A stretch of 64,000 nt of DNA from Bacillus fungorum. Its GTDB lineage: Bacteria; Bacillota; Bacilli; Bacillales; Bacillaceae_G. The position numbers were made by a program, and so were the translations under genes. Below the pieces are notes generated by a model. It was not told the origin of the DNA and ran no database searches. It saw only the letters and a program-made list of their open reading frames with translations. The stretch is taken from positions 124,001-188,000 of the forward strand of contig NZ_NWUW01000001.1 in NCBI RefSeq assembly GCF_002746455.1, given 5' to 3'. Numbering within the stretch: the stretch's first letter is position 1; every line of letters begins with the position of its first letter. Shown here in pieces: positions 1 to 8,768 of the stretch.

Positions 1-1305
1 TCTAGCGATAGTGCGAAAAAAGGGAAAGTATTATTAGCAACTGTTAAAGGTGACGTACATGATATTGGGAAAAATCTCGTTGAAATTATTTTATCGAATA
101 ACGGATATGAGATTATTAATTTAGGGATCAATGTTCGCTCGGATCGAATTGTTCAAGAAGTACAAGAAAAGAAGCCTGACATTATAGGCCTGTCTGGTTT
201 ATTAGTAAAATCAGCACAACAAATGGTAACGACTGCTGAAGATTTAAAAGCGGCGGATATTGATATTCCAATCGTTGTAGGCGGGGCAGCGTTAACGAGA
301 AAGTTTACAGATAATCGTATTTCGCCATCCTATAAAGGACTCGTATGTTATGCAAGTGATGCGATGACCGGGCTTGATATTATTAATAAGCTTCAAAAAG
401 AAGAAGAGCGTGAGAAGATGAAGCAGGATAAAAAAGAACGTCATCTTCATATCGTAACAAAAGAAGAGAAGAAAGTAGAAATTCCAGCAGTAATTGAGCC
501 ATTACAAAAATCAGAGGTTATGGTTCCGGATTCAACAAAACGAATTGTATTACGAGATGTTCCTGTTTCACATCTCGCACCGTTTCTAAATAGACAAATG
601 CTACTTGGACATCATCTTGGATTAAAAGGAAGTGTGAAGAAACATTTGCAAGAGGGAGATAAAAGAGCACATGAATTAAATGATTTAATAGACGAATTAT
701 TGCAGGAAGGACAATCTTGGTTAAAACCGAAAGCAGTGTATCAATTTTTCCCAGCGCAAAGCGACGGACAACATATTGTAATATATGATCCAGAAGATCA
801 TACGCGTGTTATAGAGCGTTTCACATTCCCGAGACAAGGAAAAGCACCCTATCGTACTTTAGGTGATTATTTACGACCACTTGGAGATGAAATGGACTAT
901 GTTGCTTTCCTATCTGTTACTGTTGGGGAAGGCGTTCGGGACATTGCTGAAGAGTGGAAGGCGAAAGGTGATTATTTACGCAGTCATGCCATTCAATCGT
1001 TAGCGCTTGAATTAGCAGAAGGACTTGCTGAAAAAACACATATGCTCATTCGTGATCGCTGGGGCATTCCAGATTCACCTGAACTGACGATGGAAGAACG
1101 TTTCCGCACGAAATATAGAGGGATACGCGTGTCATTTGGTTATCCAGCATGTCCAGAACTTGCAGATCAAGAAAAGCTATTTCGCTTAATTCATCCAGAG
1201 GAAATAGGTATTTCATTAACGGAAGGGTTTATGATGGAGCCAGAAGCGTCTGTAACGGCTATGGTATTTTCTCACCCCGAGGCAAGATATTTTAGTGTAT
1301 TATAG
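1..1305 (+). CDS. metH: Cobalamin-dependent methionine synthase, C-terminal part (partial)
   Basis: The reading frame is open from the first base, so the gene begins before the window. MetH transfers the methyl group of 5-methyltetrahydrofolate to homocysteine in the cytoplasm. The visible part starts in the B12-binding domain: the DxHxxG cobalamin motif is present, with the cobalt-ligand His at bases 58-60, followed by SGL and GG motifs near bases 195 and 280. A charged Lys/Glu-rich linker (about 390-480) leads into the AdoMet-binding reactivation domain, which carries the RxxxGYPACP signature near 1120-1150. The homocysteine and folate domains are outside the window. It ends 18 bases before the MurG-like gene, which has its own ribosome-binding site. 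Confidence 0.95.
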   Translation, partial: SSDSAKKGKVLLATVKGDVHDIGKNLVEIILSNNGYEIINLGINVRSDRIVQEVQEKKPDIIGLSGLLVKSAQQMVTTAEDLKAADIDIPIVVGGAALTRKFTDNRISPSYKGLVCYASDAMTGLDIINKLQKEEEREKMKQDKKERHLHIVTKEEKKVEIPAVIEPLQKSEVMVPDSTKRIVLRDVPVSHLAPFLNRQMLLGHHLGLKGSVKKHLQEGDKRAHELNDLIDELLQEGQSWLKPKAVYQFFPAQSDGQHIVIYDPEDHTRVIERFTFPRQGKAPYRTLGDYLRPLGDEMDYVAFLSVTVGEGVRDIAEEWKAKGDYLRSHAIQSLALELAEGLAEKTHMLIRDRWGIPDSPELTMEERFRTKYRGIRVSFGYPACPELADQEKLFRLIHPEEIGISLTEGFMMEPEASVTAMVFSHPEARYFSVL

Positions 1306-1323
1306 TCTAGAAGGGGGAGACGT

Positions 1324-2382
1324 ATGAAGAAAATAGTCTTTACAGGTGGCGGTTCGGCAGGGCATGTAACACCTAATTTAGCCATTATTCCATATTTACA
1401 AGAACAGAATTGGGATATTTCTTATATTGGTTCTCATCAAGGAATTGAGAAAACGATTATAGAAAAGGAAGACATTCCGTACTATAGTATTGCCAGCGGA
1501 AAGCTGCGCCGTTATTTTGATTTAAAAAATATAAAAGATCCTTTTCTTGTAATGAAGGGTGTTATGGATGCGTATGTAAGAATTCGAAAACTAAAACCGG
1601 ATGTGATTTTTTCAAAAGGTGGTTTCGTATCTGTACCAGTCGTAATAGGAGGATGGTTAAATAGGGTACCAGTTTTATTACATGAATCCGATATGACGCC
1701 AGGACTAGCAAACAAAATTGCGCTCCGTTTTGCTTCGAAAATATTTGTTACATTTGAAGAAGCTGCGAAACATTTACCGAAAGAAAAAGTAATCTATACA
1801 GGATCTCCTGTACGGGAAGAAGTGCTAAAGGGAAATCGTGAAAAAGGTTTAGCATTTTTAGGTTTTTCACGTAAAAAGCCAGTTATTACAATTATGGGAG
1901 GAAGTTTGGGCGCGAAGAAGATTAATGAAACAGTTCGAGAGGCGTTACCAGAACTTCTGAAAAAATATCAAATTGTTCATCTTTGCGGAAAAGATAATCT
2001 TGATGAAAGTTTACAAAAAAAAGAAGGGTATAGACAATTTGAATATGTACACGGAGAGTTACCAGACATATTAGCGATAACAGATTTTGTTATTTCACGT
2101 GCAGGATCAAATGCCATTTTTGAGTTTTTAACATTGCAAAAGCCGATGGTTTTAATTCCGTTATCGAAATTTGCAAGCCGTGGAGATCAAATACTAAATG
2201 CAGAGTCTTTTGAAAGACAAGGATATGCTTCCGTATTGTATGAAGAGGATGTAACGGTGAACTCTCTTATAAAGCATGTCGAAGAGTTAGATCGAAATAA
2301 TGAGACGTATAAAACGGCACTAAAAAAATACAATGGAAAAGAAGCAATTCAAACAATCATTCACCATATTTCAGAGGCATGA
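1324..2382 (+). CDS. murG: MurG-type UDP-GlcNAc transferase (lipid II synthesis)
   Basis: The 352-residue product matches MurG, the membrane-associated glycosyltransferase that adds GlcNAc to lipid I to form lipid II. The N-terminal glycine-rich loop GGGSAGH lies at residues 8-14. A second glycine loop (GGSLGAKK) is near 192-199 and the UDP-GlcNAc pocket motif [11 protein letters not shown] is at 258-268. The start follows a GGGGGAG ribosome-binding site. Its place behind metH, away from any division and cell-wall cluster, suggests the second MurG paralogue that B. cereus-group genomes carry; that is inference. The biochemical family is secure, but a dedicated role for this copy cannot be read from sequence. 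Confidence 0.9.
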   Translation: MKKIVFTGGGSAGHVTPNLAIIPYLQEQNWDISYIGSHQGIEKTIIEKEDIPYYSIASGKLRRYFDLKNIKDPFLVMKGVMDAYVRIRKLKPDVIFSKGGFVSVPVVIGGWLNRVPVLLHESDMTPGLANKIALRFASKIFVTFEEAAKHLPKEKVIYTGSPVREEVLKGNREKGLAFLGFSRKKPVITIMGGSLGAKKINETVREALPELLKKYQIVHLCGKDNLDESLQKKEGYRQFEYVHGELPDILAITDFVISRAGSNAIFEFLTLQKPMVLIPLSKFASRGDQILNAESFERQGYASVLYEEDVTVNSLIKHVEELDRNNETYKTALKKYNGKEAIQTIIHHISEA

Positions 2383-2450
2383 TGAAAAAATCATGTCTCT
2401 TTTAGTAGGTTGAAAGATTCCAAGAAACGGTGTTTTTATGTTACAATAAA

Positions 2451-2598
2451 GTGAAACTTTAATCAGTGGGAGGTTCACCCCCACTGATTATCAGCCCTCA
2501 CCAATCGGGCTTTTACGGGCAGTTAATCCGCCACCTAACTTCTTTGTTTTCGCTGAATTTTGAGGTGGGGGTCTTACGGCCCGTTAATGCGGGGTAAC
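2451..2598 (+). repeat. Dispersed B. cereus-group repeat (bcr1-like), copy 1
   Basis: About 148 bases that recur in inverted orientation at 21722-21856. Both copies share GTGAAACTTTAATCAGT, an AATCAGT...ACTGATT stem, CCAATCGG, CCACCTAACTTCTTTG and TTTTGAGGTGG blocks in the same order. The two arms can fold into a long hairpin. I recall this sequence as the non-coding mobile bcr1 element confined to the B. cereus group; the name is from memory. The repetition itself is seen directly. Confidence 0.75.
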
Positions 2599-2664
2599 AA
2601 ATGGTTAGTAGGGAAATTCCAATTAATGAAGCGTGAAAATACGAATGGATTAGGAGTGACTGTG

Positions 2665-2886
2665 TTGGAGCTAAGTCTCTATGAAAATACTGCACTTATT
2701 ATATGCTTTGTGTTGTACGTTGGTAGTGTTATTGTTTATATTTCAAGGAAATTTTCGCAAGAAAGAGCGCTTGAAAAATCAGAGATAACAGCTGAACTAG
2801 AAATGTTAGCTGATGAAAGTTATAAAAAGCAAAAAATAAAAGAAAATCATGAAGCATCCCATCATTTAAACGCAAATAAGTTTTAA
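2665..2886 (+). CDS. Small single-span membrane protein, unknown function
   Basis: Unrecognised 73-residue protein. I start it at the TTG at 2665, eight bases after a TAGGAG site at 2651-2656. Longer in-frame starts reach back into the dispersed repeat and have no ribosome-binding site. Residues 8-27 form one hydrophobic membrane segment (ALIICFVLYVGSVIVYI), followed by a charged Lys/Glu-rich tail that is probably helical and cytoplasmic. It lies immediately downstream of the repeat, so its promoter may lie in or beyond that element. Confidence 0.55.
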   Translation: MELSLYENTALIICFVLYVGSVIVYISRKFSQERALEKSEITAELEMLADESYKKQKIKENHEASHHLNANKF

Positions 2887-2981
2887 AGATGGGGATTTTT
2901 TTTGAAGTCGTTCTTTATTATAGCTATAACAAATAACGCTAAAGCGGAGTTTCCCCATACATAATGAAGGAGTGTATATAA

Positions 2982-3356
2982 ATGAATTTTTATATCGCCT
3001 CAGGATTCAAAAATAAACATCTTGTACGTTCTATAGCAAATGAACTGAAACATGCAGGATGGCACCATACATATGATTGGACAAGAAACGAAAGAGCTGT
3101 GAATCAAGAGCAATTAAGAGAAATTGGTCTGGCAGAAAAGAATGCTATTAAAGAAGCGGATGTATTTTTACTTATATTAGATGGTGGAAACGGGAGCCAT
3201 ACAGAGTTTGGAATGGCGATTGCGCTAGAGAAAAAGATATATGTATATCATGAAGGAAACCCGCTCCAAACAACGTTCTATCACTTACCAGAAATAAATA
3301 TTTTTGAAGGCGATGCAGCTGAATTTGCATCTCATGTTATGAAGCATGTGAAATAA
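2982..3356 (+). CDS. Nucleoside 2-deoxyribosyltransferase-like protein
   Basis: A 124-residue protein with the layout of the nucleoside 2-deoxyribosyltransferase superfamily. The N-terminal strand MNFYIASGF is followed by a Rossmann-like core with an alternating hydrophobic strand VFLLILDGGNG, then HTEFGMAIA at residues 73-81. In characterised family members the Glu of this ExGxA motif is the catalytic nucleophile (here Glu75). Family members move deoxyribose between bases or hydrolyse nucleosides; the substrate cannot be told here. It starts after an AAGGAG site with an 8-base spacer, and stands alone between small genes. Confidence 0.6.
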   Translation: MNFYIASGFKNKHLVRSIANELKHAGWHHTYDWTRNERAVNQEQLREIGLAEKNAIKEADVFLLILDGGNGSHTEFGMAIALEKKIYVYHEGNPLQTTFYHLPEINIFEGDAAEFASHVMKHVK

Positions 3357-3437
3357 TAGTAATTACCTAAAAGGTTATAAAAGTAATCTTTTGGGTACAG
3401 TGATGATAAGAAAAAGTATATAAAGGGGTTACATCAT

Positions 3438-3926
3438 ATGAAATTAGAAAATGGATGGGAAACGAGCTTTTTAGAAGTCGTACAAAAAAGTGAATTTAAG
3501 AAAGAAGCACTTCTTAGTCAATTGCTTTGTGAGGATAGTGAAGAAGTTGAGGAGCTTGTTGACGATTATGGTTATGAAGAAATCATTGACCGTGAACATG
3601 ATGATGAATTAGCTGATATTTTAGGAGAAGCACTTTTTAGTGAGATGGAACGACACGTATTCTTATCTTCACAGCCAGAAGAAAAACTTATTTCATTCGT
3701 AAATGGATTAGGCTTTCATGTGTTAGACTGGATCGTTCTACTTGAAACAGAATTTGGCATTGATAGTGCACACTTTACGTCGGACGCCATGAAAATGTTA
3801 GAAAAGCGTTTTAGACAATTTCCATACATAGAAGATAAGACAATTTTTGATATGACATTTGGAGAAGCAATGGATGTATTAGAGTCCATTACAGGGTTAC
3901 AACTGAAGGAAAAGATGAACGTATAA
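3438..3926 (+). CDS. Acidic hypothetical protein
   Basis: Unrecognised 162-residue protein, strongly acidic, especially residues 30-60 (runs of Glu/Asp). No transmembrane segment, signal peptide or catalytic motif is visible and it is probably helical and cytoplasmic. It has a good AAAGGGG ribosome-binding site and ends directly at a shared bidirectional terminator, so it is probably a single-gene transcript. No function is proposed. Confidence 0.6.
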   Translation: MKLENGWETSFLEVVQKSEFKKEALLSQLLCEDSEEVEELVDDYGYEEIIDREHDDELADILGEALFSEMERHVFLSSQPEEKLISFVNGLGFHVLDWIVLLETEFGIDSAHFTSDAMKMLEKRFRQFPYIEDKTIFDMTFGEAMDVLESITGLQLKEKMNV

Positions 3927-3929
3927 TGT

Positions 3930-3966
3930 AAAAAAAGAACGTGAGGATATCACGTTCTTTTTTTAC
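3930..3966. terminator. Bidirectional rho-independent terminator
   Basis: An AAAGAACGTG / CACGTTCTTT stem with a six-base loop, A-tract on the left and T-tract on the right, between convergent genes. It should terminate both, and overlaps the last codon of the minus-strand gene. Confidence 0.85.
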
Positions 3967-4274
3967 ATTATAATAATTTTGTCATCTAATTTTGTTTGTC
4001 CGCTAAGAAGTGCGTTTAAATATTCCACTTTTCTTATACAGGCCTGTATATGTCTTTCAACCTCTTGTAACTCTGTTTGGTGATGTGTTTCAATCGGATG
4101 AATTTGTACGTTGAATTTTTCAAATTGACTACTATATGTTATTTCTGCATAGCCGCTCATAATATCGGTTTCGTTATGAAATAAAAATTGCTTTGTTTTC
4201 TCACAGAATGATACATCCTGAAAGCCATATACTTTTAATGCTTCAATTACTTTTTTAATCATTTTTGTATTCAT
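3963..4274 (-). CDS. Hypothetical protein
   Basis: Unrecognised 103-residue cytoplasmic protein. It begins with a helix (residues 1-16), then strand-like segments around residues 26-58, and ends with a helix containing a single Cys (IQACIRKV). The ATG at 4274 is preceded by AGAGGGT, a credible ribosome-binding site. A TATAAT box lies near 4302-4312 on the minus strand, with a CcpA-like sequence upstream at 4329-4342, so catabolite control is possible but unproven. Confidence 0.55.
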   Translation of the reverse strand: MNTKMIKKVIEALKVYGFQDVSFCEKTKQFLFHNETDIMSGYAEITYSSQFEKFNVQIHPIETHHQTELQEVERHIQACIRKVEYLNALLSGQTKLDDKIIIM

Positions 4275-4328
4275 TTTTTAACCCTCTTTACGAAATTCTA
4301 CTTATATTATAACATAAAAAATTATATA

Positions 4329-4342
4329 GAAAGCGCTTCCAA
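4329..4342. promoter_or_regulatory. cre-like (CcpA) site, imperfect
   Basis: AGAAAGCGCTTCCA fits 12 of the 14 positions of the cre consensus TGWNANCGNTNWCA. It lies between divergent small genes, upstream of the probable minus-strand promoter. Binding by CcpA is inferred only. Confidence 0.3.
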
Positions 4343-4523
4343 GTGTGTTTTATTATAAACTTTACGTTTCAATCACAAAATGAAACAAAGAAAAAATAAT
4401 TGTAAAGAAGGAAGGACTCTTTTATTGTTTCGTCATATATATAGAGAAATAGTGCAATGAAAGGAAATTTTCCGAGGTGGAGATCGTATTTCCAATTTGA
4501 GCGCAGTAAAAGAGGTGAAAATC

Positions 4524-4739
4524 TTGAACTTTGATATTGTAGGACAAAAAGCATATATAAAAGATGGACCGCATCGGAACCGAATTGGAATTGTAAAGAA
4601 AAGCGAGACAAAATTAGAATCGCAGTTTGCTATTGTAATTGGAGAACAAATCATTGATGTAGAGCTAAAGGATATCGTGTTAGTTGGAGTAGACGTAGGA
4701 CAATTTCATAAATGGTGCGAGCAAAATGGATATTTGTGA
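4524..4739 (+). CDS. Small KOW-like protein
   Basis: A 71-residue product if started at the TTG at 4524, six bases after AGAGGTG; this site decides the start over the more upstream in-frame TTG. The segment AYIKDGPHRNRIGIV resembles a KOW motif of the kind found in small RNA- or ribosome-associated domains, followed by strands typical of an SH3-like barrel. This resemblance is by eye. A terminator follows at 4773-4807, so it is probably monocistronic. Confidence 0.5.
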   Translation: MNFDIVGQKAYIKDGPHRNRIGIVKKSETKLESQFAIVIGEQIIDVELKDIVLVGVDVGQFHKWCEQNGYL

Positions 4740-4772
4740 AAAGGACGGGCTGTGAGATAATGAAATATATTT

Positions 4773-4807
4773 GAGAAAAGAGAATATGTTATTGTATTCT
4801 CTTTTCT
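4773..4807 (+). terminator. Rho-independent terminator
   Basis: AGAAAAGAGAATA pairs with TATTCTCTTTTCT around a short loop, downstream of the KOW-like gene. The spacer from here to 4915 shows nothing else recognisable. Confidence 0.7.
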
Positions 4808-4915
4808 ATGTGTAAGGAGACGGAAATGAAGTATAAAGAACAAGATTTTACATAGTGTTTGAGACAGTATGTTATGCCTTGTGTTTAAAAGATAAAGAGG
4901 AAGATGGAAAGAAAT

Positions 4916-4955
4916 AAAAAAGGACGCTAACAGTTTTTGTTAGCGTCCTTTTTAT
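4916..4955 (-). terminator. Terminator of tcyP
   Basis: A GGACGCTAACA / TGTTAGCGTCC stem flanked by A and T runs. It can end the minus-strand symporter transcript and also plus-strand read-through. Confidence 0.85.
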
Positions 4956-6349
4956 TATGAAGCAATTTTACCAGTTTTTGTATCATCTTGATTGTACGTA
5001 TCTTCATCTAATTCACCAAGCCATTTACTAGAAATAAGACCTGCTGTCATAGAACCACTTACGTTAAGAGCTGTACGGCCCATATCGATTAATGGCTCAA
5101 CCGAGATAACAAGAGCGACAATACCGATTGGTAAGTTCATTGTAGATAGTACGATTAACGCTGCGAATGTTGCACCGCCACCAACACCGGCAACACCGAA
5201 TGAGCTAATGGCAACGACAGCGATTAAAGTTAAAATAAATTGCGGTTGTAATGGATCAATTCCTACAGTTGGAGCGACCATCATTGCAAGCATTGCTGGA
5301 TAAATACCTGCGCAACCGTTTTGCCCGATAGATACTCCAAACGATGCTGCAAAGTTTGCAATCCCTTCGGAAATACCAAGCTTTTCTTTTTGCGCTTCAA
5401 TATTTAATGGCATTGCACCAGCGCTAGAGCGAGATGTAAATGCAAATGTTAATACGGGGAACACCTTTTTAAAATATTGAATTGGATTTAAACCAGATAG
5501 AGCAATTAATAATAAGTGGATAACGAACATTACGATAAGTGCCACGTAAGACGCTAACACGAAGTTACCAAGTTTTAAAATAGCGTTTATATCGCTACCA
5601 GCAACTGTTTTTGCCATAAGAGCTAATACGCCGTATGGAGTAAGACGTAAAATTAACGTTACCATACGCATTACGATTGCATATACAGCATCAAGCATTT
5701 TCTTAAATAGCTCTGCTTGTTCTGGATATTTTCGCTTTACACCTATAAAGGCGATACCGATAAAGGCTGCAAATATTACAACAGAAATTGTTGATGTTGG
5801 ACGAGCACCTGTTAAATCAAGAAACGGATTTGTAGGCAACAGTTCTAATAATTTATCTGGAATTGTTGTTTTTTCAATCGAAGTAAATCTTTCTTCAACT
5901 AGCTTGAGACGAGCAGATTCTGCATCACCTTGTTGCAGGCCTGTTGCTGATACATCAAATCCTGCACTTGCAGCGATACCGACAGCTGCAGCGATTCCTG
6001 TAGTAAGAATTAAAATTCCGATAATAAGACCACTGATTTTACCAAGATTTTTTGTTAACTGTAATTTTGTAAATGCTGAAATAATAGATACTAAAATAAG
6101 TGGCATAACGATCATTTGAAGTAATTTCACATAACCGTTACCGATTAAACCAAACCAAGTATTTGATTCAATAATTACTTTAGAAGTTGGCTCATAAATA
6201 AATTGTAATATAAGACCGAATATAATTCCGACTCCTAGAGCAGTAAATACACGTTTATTAAAAGATACATGCTTACGTTGCATATAATATAATACGCCAA
6301 CTAAGATGAGCATGACTGCAACGTTAATTCCGACAAGCAGTGTATTCAT
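4955..6349 (-). CDS. tcyP: L-cystine symporter of the dicarboxylate/amino acid:cation family
   Basis: A 464-residue integral membrane protein of the SDF (DAACS) family. Its length and sequence match B. subtilis TcyP (463 residues), which takes up L-cystine with cations. About eight membrane segments are visible. The family hairpin/serine-rich region TSRSSAGAMP and the later glycine-rich substrate-site region (GVAGVGGGATFAA) are present. The ATG at 6349 follows AGGGGG at a 7-base spacing; a longer TTG-started form adds a polar leader and is less likely. It is monocistronic, ending at a strong terminator. Specificity is inferred from similarity to TcyP. Confidence 0.85.
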   Translation of the reverse strand: MNTLLVGINVAVMLILVGVLYYMQRKHVSFNKRVFTALGVGIIFGLILQFIYEPTSKVIIESNTWFGLIGNGYVKLLQMIVMPLILVSIISAFTKLQLTKNLGKISGLIIGILILTTGIAAAVGIAASAGFDVSATGLQQGDAESARLKLVEERFTSIEKTTIPDKLLELLPTNPFLDLTGARPTSTISVVIFAAFIGIAFIGVKRKYPEQAELFKKMLDAVYAIVMRMVTLILRLTPYGVLALMAKTVAGSDINAILKLGNFVLASYVALIVMFVIHLLLIALSGLNPIQYFKKVFPVLTFAFTSRSSAGAMPLNIEAQKEKLGISEGIANFAASFGVSIGQNGCAGIYPAMLAMMVAPTVGIDPLQPQFILTLIAVVAISSFGVAGVGGGATFAALIVLSTMNLPIGIVALVISVEPLIDMGRTALNVSGSMTAGLISSKWLGELDEDTYNQDDTKTGKIAS

Positions 6350-6428
6350 GTTGATTCCCCCTAATTCCAATCTGTTATATAGAATATAAGTTAATAAAAC
6401 CTATAAGTCAACTAGGAAATTGAGTAAT

Positions 6429-6460
6429 TAAAAAAAGATGGCAAAATGCCACCTTTTAAT
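6429..6460 (-). terminator. Terminator of the DUF2626 gene
   Basis: AAAGGTGGCA and TGCCATCTTT, read on the minus strand, form a compact hairpin followed by a T-rich run, overlapping the end of the preceding gene. Confidence 0.7.
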
Positions 6461-6698
6461 GTCCAGCCCCAGGGACAAGTAAGAACGTCGTGTAGTATGT
6501 AAATCCTATGAAGAAAACAGTTAAATATGCCCCGAATACGTATATATACATACGCTCTGTTAATTTTAAATAGCTTAAAAGTACGAAGAAACCTGTTTGT
6601 CCTAAAAATAGTAGTGCAGCCTGTTGCATATCCCCTACGTAAAACATAACCGAGAAAATTCCAGTCCAAAAGCCGAGAACGCGAAACATGCGCTCCAT
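6456..6698 (-). CDS. yqgY: DUF2626 membrane protein (YqgY-like)
   Basis: An 80-residue protein that begins MERMFRVLGFW and has two to three hydrophobic segments (about residues 10-24, 27-43 and 52-75). Sequence and length match the DUF2626 family, represented by YqgY in B. subtilis. Function is unknown. The start is preceded by GGGAGG on the minus strand. A longer reading in another frame covers the same DNA but has no family resemblance. Confidence 0.75.
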   Translation of the reverse strand: MERMFRVLGFWTGIFSVMFYVGDMQQAALLFLGQTGFFVLLSYLKLTERMYIYVFGAYLTVFFIGFTYYTTFLLVPGAGH

Positions 6699-6779
6699 GC
6701 CATCTCCCTCCCTTTCTAAAAAAAGTAAACCTCACCTCATTATAGTTTATTTTTCTTACTATTGTAAATATTCGTTCAT

Positions 6780-6815
6780 ATAAAAAGAAGCCAATTATAA
6801 TTGCCTTCTTTTTAT
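6780..6815 (-). terminator. Terminator of the winged-helix regulator
   Basis: AAAAAGAAG...CTTCTTTTT stem around an AATTATAATT core, directly after the stop of the minus-strand regulator gene. Confidence 0.7.
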
Positions 6816-6823
6816 ATGAAAAA

Positions 6824-7519
6824 TTAAATTGTTAGTTTATAATTACAAGATTTACATCCATCTAGTAGACTATCATTTCGTGTTAATTCCGTGTTAGGGA
6901 ATAGGATTTCAAAAATCCCTTTCATCATATCTCCGTGCATATTACAAATTTCAGTTGGGTGATGAACAGCAACTTCTTTAAATGGACAATTGTGTACATC
7001 ATAGAAAATTTTCGTTCCATCTGCACTTAATTCGAATGCAGGTGATAAGCCAGCCGTTGAGAAAGCTTCTTTTGCAATTTGAACTTTTTGTTCCACTGTT
7101 AAAGCATCTTCACTCACATTTAAACGTTGCATATGTTGTTGCATTAATTCGGCTCCGAATTGTTTTCCTGTTTCGTATAGCGCTTTTTCGCCAGCAGCGC
7201 CAAGGCTAAGTAAAGAATTAAATGCTATTCTTGCTAACAATTGATAATCACGGAATGGAAATTGTAATTGGATAACATCTTCAGATAATACATATAATCT
7301 GCTTGGTCTTCCGCCTTTTCCTGTTTTCTTCGTTTCTGATTTCAGCATATGAACATCTTCTAATTTAGATAAATGTAAACGCGCTACGTTTGGATGAATC
7401 TCAAACTCATCTGCAATTTCTTGTACAGTTACGTAACTATGTTTTTGAGAAATATATTTATAAATGTAATAACGAGTTGGGTCAGATAATACACCTGTAA
7501 TTTTTAAAGTTTGTTCCAT
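6824..7519 (-). CDS. Winged-helix transcriptional regulator with a Cys cluster
   Basis: A 231-residue predicted regulator of the COG2345 type. Residues about 8-75 form an ArsR-like winged helix (SDPTRYYIYKYI, then EIADEFEIHPNVARLHLSKLE). The C-terminal domain holds Cys178, Cys192, Cys222 and Cys225 with nearby His residues, a pattern also seen in iron-sulphur regulators such as SufR. Metal or cluster binding is therefore likely but not shown. The ATG at 7519 follows AAAGGTGGAG; upstream in-frame starts lack a site. It is divergent from comGA with about 200 bases between them, so it could act on comG or only on itself. Confidence 0.7.
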   Translation of the reverse strand: MEQTLKITGVLSDPTRYYIYKYISQKHSYVTVQEIADEFEIHPNVARLHLSKLEDVHMLKSETKKTGKGGRPSRLYVLSEDVIQLQFPFRDYQLLARIAFNSLLSLGAAGEKALYETGKQFGAELMQQHMQRLNVSEDALTVEQKVQIAKEAFSTAGLSPAFELSADGTKIFYDVHNCPFKEVAVHHPTEICNMHGDMMKGIFEILFPNTELTRNDSLLDGCKSCNYKLTI

Positions 7520-7721
7520 GAGGATCTCCACCTTTATCACTTTATCCAAGATAATAACATTATAATACAGATAAACATGAGTATAGGTAATTTTAGACAA
7601 TAATTCGTAAATTGTTCATAATTTCACAAACATATTTTTCCTTTTTTCTCTATGGAAAATGTGAAAGTCCCAATTTTTCTTGTTCCTGTTTTCGTGCTAT
7701 ATACATAGTGGGGAGGGAAAA

Positions 7722-8768
7722 ATGATGAATGGAATTGAAAGCTTTGCGAATGTGATTTTGAAAGAAGCGTGTAGGGTACAAGCGTCAGACTTGCATATTG
7801 TGCCCCGGCAGAAGGACGTAGTGGTTCAACTGCGTATAGGAAAAGATTTAATTACGAAACATCGTATTGAAAAGGAATTTGGAGAAAAACTTGTTTCACA
7901 TTTTAAATTTTTAGCATCTATGGATATAGGAGAGAGGCGGAAGCCACAAAATGGTTCATTGTATTTACAAATGGATGGACAAGAAGTGTATTTACGCCTT
8001 TCCACACTTCCGACCATATACCAAGAAAGTCTCGTTATTCGTCTTCATTTACAAGCATCTATCCAGCCGTTATCTCATCTTTCTTTATTTCCAAGTACAG
8101 CGAAAAAACTACTCTCTTTTTTACGATATTCACATGGGTTACTCGTATTTACTGGACCGACTGGTTCTGGGAAGACGACAACAATGTATGCATTATTAGA
8201 GGTAATTAGAAAAAAGAAAACACGTCGCATCGTTACACTGGAGGATCCAGTTGAAAAAAGAAATGACGATTTATTACAAATTCAAATAAATGAAAAAGCA
8301 GGTATCACATATGAGGCGGGACTAAAGGCTATTTTACGTCATGATCCAGATGTTATTTTGGTCGGTGAAATTCGTGATGAAGAAACAGCAAAAATCGCTA
8401 TAAGAGCAAGTTTGACGGGACATTTAGTAATGACGACATTGCATACGAATGATGCGAAGGGGGCGATACTCAGGTTCATGGATTTTGGCATAACGAGGCA
8501 AGAGATTGAACAATCTTTATTGGCTATAGCTGCACAGCGACTTGTCGAATTGAAGTGTCCGTTTTGTAGAGGAAAGTGCTCAACTCTATGTAAATCAATG
8601 AGGCAAATAAGACAAGCGAGTATTTATGAGTTGTTATATGGGCATGAGTTAAAACAAGCGATTAAAGAAGCAAATGGGGAATGCGTCACGTACAAGCATG
8701 AAACATTAGAATCTTCGATACGAAAAGGGTACGCTTTAGGATATTTAGAAGAGGATGTTTATGTTTAA
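7722..8768 (+). CDS. comGA: Competence traffic ATPase ComGA
   Basis: A type II/IV secretion ATPase that powers assembly of the competence pseudopilus needed for DNA uptake. It has 348 residues. The SDLHIVPR motif is near residue 22, Walker A GPTGSGKT at 145-152, and the Asp box and Walker B (ILRHDPDVILVGEIRD) follow at about 200-220, with a His box (TLHTNDA). Near residues 280-290 is a CPFCxxxC zinc-binding-like cluster. The first of two adjacent ATG codons follows GGGGAGGG; the second at 7725 is equally possible. It is first of seven tightly packed comG genes and its last 8 bases overlap the comGB start. Confidence 0.93.
   Translation: MMNGIESFANVILKEACRVQASDLHIVPRQKDVVVQLRIGKDLITKHRIEKEFGEKLVSHFKFLASMDIGERRKPQNGSLYLQMDGQEVYLRLSTLPTIYQESLVIRLHLQASIQPLSHLSLFPSTAKKLLSFLRYSHGLLVFTGPTGSGKTTTMYALLEVIRKKKTRRIVTLEDPVEKRNDDLLQIQINEKAGITYEAGLKAILRHDPDVILVGEIRDEETAKIAIRASLTGHLVMTTLHTNDAKGAILRFMDFGITRQEIEQSLLAIAAQRLVELKCPFCRGKCSTLCKSMRQIRQASIYELLYGHELKQAIKEANGECVTYKHETLESSIRKGYALGYLEEDVYV

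Noticed and set aside
4992-5303. Plus-strand frame of 103 codons opposite tcyP
   Set aside because: It lies fully inside the well-supported minus-strand symporter gene and has no ribosome-binding site or family resemblance.
7620-7680. ComK boxes upstream of comGA
   Set aside because: One AT-box (CAAA-N5-TTTT, 7627-7639) is near consensus, but the second candidate is poor and the spacing of 24 bases fits none of the known ComK arrangements.
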